Source of the DNA: JAJOKI01 sp964412405
GTDB taxonomy: Archaea; Halobacteriota; UBA148; JAJOKI01
Direction of reading: 5' to 3'
DNA: 38,068 bases
Assembly (NCBI GenBank): GCA_964412405.1
Contig: CAYPOB010000002.1
Span: forward strand, 1 to 38,068
Shown here: piece after piece, positions 31,878 to 38,068 of the stretch
Position numbering within the stretch: the stretch's first letter is position 1
Layout: each line of letters starts with the position of its first letter
Translations under genes and position numbers: made by a program
Notes under the pieces: generated by a model
Told to the model about the DNA's origin: nothing
The model's input: only the letters and a program-made list of their open reading frames with translations
Databases searched by the model: none

Positions 31878-31922
31878 ATGTATTCGCATTTGACGAAAAA
31901 ACTTAAAATGATTAATCGTTAA
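31878..31922 (+). CDS. Candidate 14-residue small ORF with strong ribosome-binding site
   Basis: ATG 31878 is preceded at 31865-31870 by GGAGGT and then AGTGAC, the best Shine-Dalgarno match in this region. The frame reads MYSHLTKKLKMINR and ends in TAA, overlapping the rnf TATA box. It is not a known leader peptide. It may be the preserved start of a deleted gene or a small regulatory ORF, or it may be chance. Confidence 0.3.
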   Translation: MYSHLTKKLKMINR

Positions 31923-31930
31923 ATATATAA
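31921..31930 (+). promoter_or_regulatory. TATA box for the rnf operon
   Basis: AAATATATAA is centred about 49 bases before the rnfC ATG at 31975. Transcription would begin near 31950, leaving about 25 bases of leader that includes GGAG at 31963-31966, eight bases before the start. Confidence 0.65.
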
Positions 31931-31974
31931 CTCAGCTCAGCACATAACAATAAATTCCGTGTGGAGTATGATAG

Positions 31975-33174
31975 ATGAAGCAGATTACATCCATCGTAAA
32001 AATATCTGAAAAAGTGACGATCCCATTACAGCAACATGCTGGCGTGGAGAATAAACCCCTGGTCGATGTTGGTGACGTGGTTAAAATTGGTCAGAAGATC
32101 GGCGAAAGCGAATCTTGCATTTCACCGGTTCACTCCAGCGTCTCTGGGAAGGTTATTGCAATTTCCGAGCATCCTCACCCTTTTTATAAAAACATTCCGA
32201 CTATAATTATCGAGCCGAATGGAAAGGACACCCCTACCGAATTCAAAGCAGAGGATTGTTCTCGGCAGGGAAGGGAACAAATTATAGAAATCATAAAAGA
32301 GGCGGGAATCGTTGAGGCTGGTATCCCGGTTCACACCAAATTGTGCCCGTCTGATGTGGTCATCTTGAATGATGTGAATGAAGTTCCATACGTGACGACA
32401 AACCATGCTCTCATGCTGGATTTTCCTGTCGAAATAGTGGAAGGGCTGAAAATATTGATGAAATCTACTGGAGCATCGCGCGGTCTTATCGGAATTGATG
32501 TTAGGGATTCGGAGGCAATCAATACGATGAACAAGGCAGTGGTCGACGACTCGAACATAGAAACGGTCTCGTTAAAAACCACGTATGTGCAGGGTATGGG
32601 GGAGTTTTTTGCCAAAGATGTCGTCAAACCGTTGTATGGACAGCAGACATCCAACGCCAGCACGATGACCGCCACCATCGGAACTGCTAAGGCCGTGTAT
32701 GATGCGGTATGTACAGGCAAGCCCATGATCGAGACGACCGTTACCGTTTGGGGGACAAAAAAATCACAAAACGTATTGGCTAAAATTGGAACTTCGGTAA
32801 GAGATGTAATCGGGCATTGTGGGGGCTGTAGTGGTGAGCCAAAAAAGATCATCATCAATGGGCCGATGACGGGGGCGGCTCAGTATACGGACGAGGTGCC
32901 AGTTACCAAAGACGTACATGGAATACTAATCCAATATGAGGAAGATGCCACAATAGCAGAAAATCTACCATGCATCAATTGTGCCAAATGTGTCGATGTA
33001 TGTCCGGCGAATTTATTACCGAACATGTTGGTAGCGTTCGCGAATAACGATAGATTTGATATGTGCAAGAAATATAATATATCTGCCTGTGTGGAGTGCG
33101 GTAAATGTGCCTATGTATGCCCATCCAAGATACCAATACTGCAACTGATAGAATATATAAAGGAGGTGGGATAA
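31975..33174 (+). CDS. rnfC: Rnf complex subunit C, lacking the NADH/FMN motifs
   Basis: Cytoplasmic electron-input subunit. The start (PLQQHAGVENKPLVDVGDVVKIGQKIG) and barrel region match RnfC. Two [4Fe-4S] motifs are intact: CINCAKCVDVCP (333-344) and CVECGKCAYVCP (372-383). Where NADH-dependent RnfC has GLGGAGFPTxxK and GAECEPY, this one has IVEAGIPVHTKL (112-123) and LNDVNEVPYVTTN (131-143). The glycine-rich FMN/NADH loop is gone. This fits a complex that takes electrons from ferredoxin and passes them to a membrane carrier, as in Methanosarcina, and not to NAD. Confidence 0.92.
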   Translation: MKQITSIVKISEKVTIPLQQHAGVENKPLVDVGDVVKIGQKIGESESCISPVHSSVSGKVIAISEHPHPFYKNIPTIIIEPNGKDTPTEFKAEDCSRQGREQIIEIIKEAGIVEAGIPVHTKLCPSDVVILNDVNEVPYVTTNHALMLDFPVEIVEGLKILMKSTGASRGLIGIDVRDSEAINTMNKAVVDDSNIETVSLKTTYVQGMGEFFAKDVVKPLYGQQTSNASTMTATIGTAKAVYDAVCTGKPMIETTVTVWGTKKSQNVLAKIGTSVRDVIGHCGGCSGEPKKIIINGPMTGAAQYTDEVPVTKDVHGILIQYEEDATIAENLPCINCAKCVDVCPANLLPNMLVAFANNDRFDMCKKYNISACVECGKCAYVCPSKIPILQLIEYIKEVG

Positions 33175-33990
33175 GTGAGCGTGGTCGTATCTGCACCGCC
33201 GCATATCAAAAAAGGCGTATCTGCTAAAAAAATGACATGGGGAATGATTATTGCGTTGCTTCCTGCAGTAGCTGTGTCGGTATATTTTTTTGGGCCCCAT
33301 GCACTGGCCATCATCTTAATGAGCGTATTGGTAGCAATTGGGACGGAGGGCGCCATTCAAAAAATGTCTTTGAAAAAGACGACCATTACAGACGGCAGCG
33401 CCGTGGTCACTGGATTACTGTTAGCACTGCTTCTCCCATCAAATGTACCGTTGTGGATTCCTATCGTCGGAGCATTCGTCGCCGTGGCAATCGCAAAGCA
33501 AGCCTTTGGTGGTTACGGCTCCAATATATTCAATCCTGCGCTGGTCGGATGGGCATTTTTGACCATGGCATGGCCCGTGTACATGGCAGTGGACGCCGCA
33601 AGACTGGTGGATATATCGCCAGTCGTGTTATTGATCTGTGCAGTATTTTTATTTTTGTTGAACAGAGGATACGTTAAGTGGCGAATCTCCACGGCCTATC
33701 TGATAACCGTCGTATCGCTGATTGCACTATTTAACATGGATATTTCTCGCATCTTCATCGGCATCTTCATACTTGGCGTGTTTTTCATGGCAATCGACCC
33801 GGTGACGACTCCCACAACTAAAAAAGGCAGGTTTGTCTTTGGAATCGGATGCGGGATATTGACCGTGATATACGGGCTATATGGCGGTTACGCTGAGGGC
33901 ATAGGCTACTCGATATTATTGATGAACTCCGTTACGCCACTGATCGATAGATTTACAAGGCCAAAGCCACTTCGGGAGGATGGACTATGA
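33175..33990 (+). CDS. rnfD: Rnf complex subunit D, short form
   Basis: Membrane subunit with about nine membrane segments. FGGYGSNIFNPALVGWAFLTMAWPV, FFMAIDPVTTPTTKKGRFVFGIGCG and YSILLMNSVTPLIDRF are the RnfD/NqrB signatures. At 271 residues it is shorter than the usual 320-350. The missing part lies after about residue 140, where the family has an external loop with the S/TGAT flavinylation site. No such motif is present, so covalent FMN on RnfD is probably absent. It starts directly after the rnfC stop with GGAGGTGGG upstream, and overlaps rnfG by 4 bases. Confidence 0.9.
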   Translation: MSVVVSAPPHIKKGVSAKKMTWGMIIALLPAVAVSVYFFGPHALAIILMSVLVAIGTEGAIQKMSLKKTTITDGSAVVTGLLLALLLPSNVPLWIPIVGAFVAVAIAKQAFGGYGSNIFNPALVGWAFLTMAWPVYMAVDAARLVDISPVVLLICAVFLFLLNRGYVKWRISTAYLITVVSLIALFNMDISRIFIGIFILGVFFMAIDPVTTPTTKKGRFVFGIGCGILTVIYGLYGGYAEGIGYSILLMNSVTPLIDRFTRPKPLREDGL

Positions 33991-34700
33991 GTTGGAAAGA
34001 GTTAAAGCACCATAATCTATCGCTGTTGCTTGGATTGGCTGGGGCTATCATCTCAATATTTCTGGTGTCTTACTATTCCGGGGAGATGATGGTAGTGAGC
34101 TTTGGAGTATTCTTGATTTTCCTCGGTGTATCATCATCGTTATATGTGATCCGTCAATGTCTTGACTCGGATGAATTTCAAAGCATAATGGGAACGATAG
34201 CGAGGTTCACGCTCATCATAATGGTGGCTGCAGGTGCATTGGCAATAACTCACGAAGTAACGGAAATACAGATCGCCGCCAATAATGGGCTTGAGCTGGT
34301 ATTCTCAGAGCTTATGCCCGAAGCGACCCTATTTGTGCCCGTGCTCGATAGGAATAATGAGGTGATTTATTTTGAGGCCTTCGATGATGAAGGGATGTTG
34401 ATTGGATATGCCTTTGTTTCGATGAAAGATGGGTATGTCGCCCCCATAGTAGTCGCTGGTGCGATCGATTTGAATCACAAGGTCGTTGCTATAACGATTA
34501 TAAGGCAGACTGAAACTCCGGGGCTTGGTGATAGAATAACAACGCCTCAGTTTCTGGACCAATTCACCGACATAACTGTGGGAGAATTATACTTATCGCC
34601 ACATGGCGAGATCGATGCCATCACGGGCGCCACCATCTCCTCTCAGGTGGTAGTAGATGCCATACGGGAGAAAATAATGGAAATCGAGGCGATGACATGA
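33987..34700 (+). CDS. rnfG: Rnf complex subunit G, FMN-carrying, extra N-terminal membrane helices
   Basis: Flavoprotein on the outer face of the membrane. The FMN-binding domain has IIRQTETPGLGDRITTPQFLDQF and the flavinylation motif ITGATISS, with T216 as the expected FMN-bonded threonine. The first 90 residues contain three hydrophobic stretches (about 11-30, 34-54, 73-89), whereas most RnfG proteins have a single anchor. The ApbE encoded downstream is the enzyme that would attach the FMN. It overlaps both neighbours by 4 bases. Confidence 0.9.
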   Translation: MSWKELKHHNLSLLLGLAGAIISIFLVSYYSGEMMVVSFGVFLIFLGVSSSLYVIRQCLDSDEFQSIMGTIARFTLIIMVAAGALAITHEVTEIQIAANNGLELVFSELMPEATLFVPVLDRNNEVIYFEAFDDEGMLIGYAFVSMKDGYVAPIVVAGAIDLNHKVVAITIIRQTETPGLGDRITTPQFLDQFTDITVGELYLSPHGEIDAITGATISSQVVVDAIREKIMEIEAMT

Positions 34701-35299
34701 GCGAAAAAAGTTACACGCGCGAATTCAAAAAGGGCATACTGAAGGATAATCCAGTTCTTTGTTTATTGCTCGGCTTGTGCCCAGCATTGGCGGTGTCCAC
34801 CTCCATAGAGCTTGCGCTTGGCATGGGTGCCGCCGTTATTTTCGTGCTGACGGCGTCCAACCTCATCATTTCCCTGTTGCGAAGGCAAATTCCTGTTGTA
34901 GTGAGGATTCCTTCGTTCATCGTGGTCATAGCCACCTTCGTCACCGTTGTGGAAATGACGATGGCGGCATTTATACCGCCACTACACAGAGCTCTGGGCA
35001 TATATCTTCCGTTGATCGTGGTGAATTGTATAGTCCTCGGCAGGGCAGAGGTATTTGCATCGAGGAATCCTCCAGCGATGTCCGTGATAGATGGTTTGGG
35101 GATGGGCACAGGGTTCACGCTGGCACTGATGTTAATAGGGGGTATCAGAGAGTTGTTCGGCACAGGGGAGATATTTTTTATGGGACATACCCTGTTGCAA
35201 GTCAATATTGAGCCTGCCATACTCATGATACTTCCACCTGGGGCATTCTTCGTGATCGGTCTGCTCCTCGGGTTGATCAATCTATTGAGGGACAGGTGA
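34697..35299 (+). CDS. rnfE: Rnf complex subunit E
   Basis: Integral membrane subunit, 200 residues with six membrane segments. FKKGILKDNPVLCLLLGLCPALAVSTS is the typical opening. VVEMTMAAFIPPLHRALGIYLPLIVVNCIVLGRAE contains the conserved cysteine that with RnfA forms an intramembrane iron-sulfur site. GMGTGFTLALMLIGGIRELFG follows. Overlaps the rnfG stop as ATGA. Confidence 0.94.
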   Translation: MSEKSYTREFKKGILKDNPVLCLLLGLCPALAVSTSIELALGMGAAVIFVLTASNLIISLLRRQIPVVVRIPSFIVVIATFVTVVEMTMAAFIPPLHRALGIYLPLIVVNCIVLGRAEVFASRNPPAMSVIDGLGMGTGFTLALMLIGGIRELFGTGEIFFMGHTLLQVNIEPAILMILPPGAFFVIGLLLGLINLLRDR

Positions 35300-35305
35300 T
35301 TAAAA

Positions 35306-35887
35306 ATGGAAGACATTTTCAGTATAATATTGGGCGCAATTTTTATTAACAATATTGTCTTGACCAAATTCCTTGGACTGTGCCCTCTTTTTGGGGTGAG
35401 CAAGGATACCAAAAGCGCTATGGGGATGTCGCTCGCCGTCATCGCCGTCATGACAATTGCCTCGGCATCCACATGGCTCATTTATACATATATGCTGACT
35501 CCTTTGAACCTTAGATTCCTACAAACGGTCTCATTCATCCTGATAATCGCCACATTGGTTCAGTTGATTGAACTCATCATCAGGAAACACAGTCCACCAT
35601 TGTACAGGTCGTTGGGGATATTTCTGCCCTTAATAACGACCAACTGCGCAATAATGGGGGCTGTGCTGCTGAGCATCAGAGGGGAATACTCTTTCGTTGA
35701 AGGTATCGTGTTTGGCATCAGTACCGGTGTTGGATTTGGCATGGTATTACTGATCATGTCGGGAATACGAGAGAGGCTGGAGCTATCTGATGTTCCCAAA
35801 TCCTTAGATGGAGTGCCTCTTGCATTTATCACCGTCGGAATATTGTCCATAATATTCGTGAGCTTTTTCGGGAGAATTCCATTATGA
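35306..35887 (+). CDS. rnfA: Rnf complex subunit A
   Basis: Partner of RnfE in the membrane, 193 residues. IILGAIFINNIVLTKFLGLCPLFGVS carries the conserved cysteine, YRSLGIFLPLITTNCAIMGAVLL the second. FGISTGVGFGMVLLIMSGIRERLE is conserved. It is homologous to RnfE with inverted topology. Overlaps rnfB by 4 bases. Confidence 0.94.
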   Translation: MEDIFSIILGAIFINNIVLTKFLGLCPLFGVSKDTKSAMGMSLAVIAVMTIASASTWLIYTYMLTPLNLRFLQTVSFILIIATLVQLIELIIRKHSPPLYRSLGIFLPLITTNCAIMGAVLLSIRGEYSFVEGIVFGISTGVGFGMVLLIMSGIRERLELSDVPKSLDGVPLAFITVGILSIIFVSFFGRIPL

Positions 35888-36690
35888 CGGTTGAATTGAT
35901 AATAAACTCGATAATCGTATTGGGTGTATTGGGTCTCATATGCAGTACTGTTTTAGTCTTGGCTGCTAAAAAATTCGCGGTTATGACGGACCCAAGGGTG
36001 GAAAAAGTATTGGAAGTTCTGCCGGGTGTCAACTGCGGTGCCTGTGGACTCCCATCGTGTCATGAGTATGCAGAGCTAGTGGTCGGTGGAAAGGCCGCGG
36101 CAGATCTCTGCGTCCTGGGTGAAGAAGAGACGGCGGAGAAGATTGGAGATATCCTTGGAGTATCCATAGGGGAAATGGAGAGGGGAGTTGTACTTCTTCA
36201 ATGCAATGGTGGCATAAGGTGCGATGATAAATTTCAGTATGATGGTGTGAAGAACTGTAGGGCCGCTGCGTTAGTAAGAGGTAGTGGAAAAGCCTGCATA
36301 TATGGCTGTATAGGATATGGAGACTGCATGAGGGTATGTCCTGTCGACGCGATTGCCATCGACAAGGACGATTTGCCTGTAATAGATGAGCAGGTATGTG
36401 TGGGGTGCGATCTGTGTGTCGACATGTGTCCAAAAGACATTTTGACTGTGGTCAGCAGGGATAAAAAAACACGTCTCCTGTGTTCGTCGCATGACAAGGG
36501 GAAGTATGTAAAGAGCATTTGTAAAGTGGGCTGTATCGGATGCGGTATTTGCGTAAAGGTATGCCCACCTAATGCAATAACGATTAAAGACAATCTTGCC
36601 ATAATCGATTCAGAGTTATGCACCGATTGCGGCATATGTGTTGAAAAATGTCCCATGAAATGTATAAAATTGGAGGGAGGATATACATGA
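35884..36690 (+). CDS. rnfB: Rnf complex subunit B, polyferredoxin
   Basis: Ferredoxin-accepting subunit. One N-terminal membrane anchor (1-30) is followed by the Fe-S domain VNCGACGLPSCHEY (C51, C54, C59) with C76. Four ferredoxin-type motifs lie in the last 130 residues: CIYGCIGYGDCMRVCP, CVGCDLCVDMCP, CKVGCIGCGICVKVCP and CTDCGICVEKCP. 268 residues, normal. The stop overlaps the apbE start region (ATGA at 36687-36690). Confidence 0.95.
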   Translation: MTVELIINSIIVLGVLGLICSTVLVLAAKKFAVMTDPRVEKVLEVLPGVNCGACGLPSCHEYAELVVGGKAAADLCVLGEEETAEKIGDILGVSIGEMERGVVLLQCNGGIRCDDKFQYDGVKNCRAAALVRGSGKACIYGCIGYGDCMRVCPVDAIAIDKDDLPVIDEQVCVGCDLCVDMCPKDILTVVSRDKKTRLLCSSHDKGKYVKSICKVGCIGCGICVKVCPPNAITIKDNLAIIDSELCTDCGICVEKCPMKCIKLEGGYT

Positions 36691-37772
36691 AATCGATTAG
36701 TAGGAGGCAGTTTATAAAGGGAGGGGTTGCCCTCGCAATGACGTTTTTAATGGGTACCAAGCTCCGACTGTATGGAATCGGCGAGGAATCGTTACACATA
36801 ATAGAGGGCACGCGCAATATATTGGGCACCTCTGTGACGGTAAGCATAATACATCACGATGTGGATGTGGCGAAAGAGGCGATGGCCCTTGCCTTCAACG
36901 AAGTATTTAAAATAAATGACTTGATGAGCGTCTACAGGGCAAACAGCGAGGTGTACATCCTCAACGAAAATGGCTTTTATGATGGTGCGAGCGCTGACAC
37001 CATACGAGTCATTGCGAGGGCAGACCATTATTCCAGGCTGAGTGGCGGAGCATTCGCCATCACTGTTTTGCCCATCATGACAGATATTCGATTTACCAGG
37101 AGCATGTTGAAATCCCGTAGGCGAAGATGGTCAAAGACCATCTTCTCAAGAAAACACTTCGCAGAAGTGTTTTCGAATTACAACTCCACCAGATCTCCGA
37201 TCTGGTGCATGTTGGAACTGACCAATTACGAGAATCTTCTCATCGGGAATGGGAACATCGAGTTCAAAAAGGCGGGTATGGGCATAACGTTGGGAGGAAT
37301 TGCAAAAGGATATGCCGTGGATAGGGCGATCGAGGTTTTAAGGCAGAACGGCATAGAACGCGCCCTGATAAATGCGGGCGGTGATATCAGGACCATCGGC
37401 GGCAAGACCGAGGAAGTACCATGGAGAATTGCCTTACGAAATCCAGAGAACAGGGAGGAATGTATCACCGTCATCGAGCTTTGCGATAAAGCCATCGCAA
37501 CCAGCGGAAACTATGAGAGATATTTCAGCGAGGACGCGAAGATGCCCCACATCGTGAACGCCAGGACTGGGTGCGCCGCTCAAGAAATGATGAGTGCGAC
37601 CGTGATTGCCGAAAATGCGATGGATGCAGATGCGCTGTCCACCACCATATTTTTGCTCGGGGTGGAAAAGGGCATGGAACTGGTGGAGCGGCTGAGCGGT
37701 GTAGAGGCGCTGATGATAACGAACGATAGAAGAATATTGAGGTCAAGTGGGTTCCAGTTTCCGAAATCATAG
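36687..37772 (+). CDS. apbE: FAD:protein FMN transferase ApbE with Tat signal and in-frame hairpin insertion
   Basis: Transfers FMN from FAD to threonine in RnfG-type proteins. The leader MKSISRRQFIKGGVALAMTF has a twin-arginine motif (SRRQFIK), so the protein is exported folded by Tat to the side where RnfG carries FMN. Conserved ApbE parts are ILGTSVTVSI, GGAFAITVLPIM, GITLGGIAKGYAVDRA, LINAGGDIRTIG, ATSGNYERYF, HIVNARTG and ENAMDADALSTTIFLLG. Between ITVLPI (130) and TNYENLLI (179), where the family usually has a WGF-type loop of about 35 residues, there are 48. Residues 146-174 there are encoded by three perfect hairpins. The start is ATG 36687 with GGAGGGAGG upstream. Whether the inserted loop is tolerated is unknown. 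Confidence 0.9.
   Translation: MKSISRRQFIKGGVALAMTFLMGTKLRLYGIGEESLHIIEGTRNILGTSVTVSIIHHDVDVAKEAMALAFNEVFKINDLMSVYRANSEVYILNENGFYDGASADTIRVIARADHYSRLSGGAFAITVLPIMTDIRFTRSMLKSRRRRWSKTIFSRKHFAEVFSNYNSTRSPIWCMLELTNYENLLIGNGNIEFKKAGMGITLGGIAKGYAVDRAIEVLRQNGIERALINAGGDIRTIGGKTEEVPWRIALRNPENREECITVIELCDKAIATSGNYERYFSEDAKMPHIVNARTGCAAQEMMSATVIAENAMDADALSTTIFLLGVEKGMELVERLSGVEALMITNDRRILRSSGFQFPKS
37123..37207. repeat. Three tandem perfect hairpins inside apbE
   Basis: 37123-37145: 10-bp arms (GAAGATGGTC), loop AAA. 37150-37174: 11-bp arms (GAAAACACTTC), loop GCA. 37187-37207: 9-bp arms (CACCAGATC), loop TCC. All arms are perfect and all loops are 3 nt, with spacers of 4 and 12 bases. The block keeps the apbE frame open and codes for a basic, serine-rich stretch unlike the rest of ApbE. 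Confidence 0.9.
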
Positions 37773-37782
37773 ATTTACGGAC

Positions 37783-37833
37783 TCCATCAGATGTTTCATC
37801 TGATGAATGGAGACGCACATTTTAAGGATGTGC
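37783..37833. repeat. Hairpins after apbE
   Basis: 37785-37805 has perfect 9-bp arms (CATCAGATG) with loop TTT, and CTCCAT/ATGGAG can extend it outward with a bulge. 37815-37833 has 6-bp arms (GCACAT/ATGTGC) around a 7-base loop. The pair lies between the apbE stop and trm1. It could end the rnf transcript, or belong to the same hairpin class as the block inside apbE. Confidence 0.75.
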
Positions 37834-37857
37834 CAAACACAATGATGATTTGAGTTC

Positions 37858-38068
37858 ATGCAAACCGAGATAATTCAAGAGGGTAGCACAAAAATCGTGG
37901 TCCCTGTATTGGAAAAAAGGGCAAATTACCCTCCATCCAGCGCACCGGTATTCTACAATCCAAAGATGGAATTGAACAGGGACATCAGCGTTGCATGTAT
38001 GGGGGTTTTTGCAAGAAAGCAGGATACATATATAGATGTGCTCGGAGCCACAGGCATCAGGGGGGTGC
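37858..38068 (+). CDS. trm1: tRNA (guanine-26-N2)-dimethyltransferase, N-terminal part
   Basis: The window ends inside the gene after 70 codons. MQTEIIQEGSTKIVVP, SSAPVFYNPKMELNRDISVAC and YIDVLGATGIRGV match archaeal Trm1, with the last being the SAM-binding motif I region. The enzyme dimethylates G26 of tRNAs. Its start is 85 bases after apbE, beyond the hairpins, so it probably has its own transcript. Confidence 0.9.
   Translation, partial: MQTEIIQEGSTKIVVPVLEKRANYPPSSAPVFYNPKMELNRDISVACMGVFARKQDTYIDVLGATGIRGV

Larger units (their letters stand above)
31658..31974. other. 317-base intergenic region before the rnf operon
   Basis: AT-rich, with no long open frame. CAGTGAG (31697-31703) and CTCACTG (31748-31754) can pair across 44 bases, and could form a structure at the end of the cobY transcript. 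The right part holds a 14-codon frame and the rnf TATA box, listed separately. Confidence 0.6.

Overview
The window is a dense stretch of a euryarchaeal chromosome, most likely from a methanogen or methane/alkane-oxidising relative (Methanosarcinales, Syntrophoarchaeales or ANME-type). The archaeal signs are an archaeal-type IMP cyclohydrolase (PurO), methanogenesis marker protein 12, CobY instead of CobU, the CbiS fusion, archaeal-type CoaD, a PGF-CTERM surface protein, intron-bearing tRNAs, TATA-box promoters and Trm1. c-type cytochrome maturation genes, a hexaheme cytochrome with a cytochrome b, and an Rnf complex point to a cytochrome-containing lineage. The order cannot be fixed from this sequence alone.

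Layout. (1) 1-4270: thrC, then pyrF, purO and methanogenesis marker 12 on the minus strand, and a two-CBS-domain protein. (2) 4271-6441: an RNA and scar region with tRNA-Leu(CAG) carrying a 48-nt D-loop insertion, tRNA-Thr(GGT) with a 41-nt anticodon-loop intron, a three-hairpin block bounded by a 23-bp duplication of the tRNA-Thr 3' end, a frameshifted MgtC/DUF4010 membrane protein, and tRNA-Pro(TGG). (3) 6542-14106: molybdenum/tungsten cofactor region. It holds remnants of an aldehyde:ferredoxin oxidoreductase gene and its MoaD-like partner, then coaD and hisF, fdhD-mobA on plus, and moaA-moaE-moaC-moaB-moeA-mobB-'modE' on minus. (4) 14197-19200: two divergent tatC genes, ccmABC, a cytochrome b and a hexaheme cytochrome c. 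(5) 19446-31657: two divergent cobalamin operons. The minus operon is btuF, a broken small gene, btuC, btuD, a DUF4443 gene and cobT. The plus operon is cbiP, a broken cbiP-like gene, cobD, cbiB, cbiS, cobS and cobY. A palindromic operator-like cluster lies between them. (6) 31975-37772: rnfCDGEAB followed by a Tat-exported ApbE. (7) The start of trm1.

The parts fit together. BtuFCD brings corrinoids in, CbiS cuts salvaged cobinamides, and CobD, CbiB, CobY, CobT and CobS rebuild the lower loop. The Tat system can export ApbE, which would attach FMN to RnfG on the outer face. CcmABC serves the hexaheme cytochrome, which with cytochrome b and Rnf would form the membrane electron-transfer chain.

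Two things stand out. First, there is a set of short perfect hairpins, mostly with 3-nt loops. Three lie in frame inside apbE, one lies just after it, and a cluster beside tRNA-Thr is bounded by a tRNA 3'-end duplication. They share architecture, not sequence, and could be a family of very small insertion elements. Second, there is an unusual amount of gene damage: an internally deleted AOR gene, a nonsense codon in moaD, a truncated modE, frameshifts in cobT and in the DUF4010 gene, a cbiP with its glutaminase domain deleted in frame, a damaged second cbiP and an amber codon in a small gene. Some single-base events could be sequencing errors, but the large deletions are not easily explained that way.
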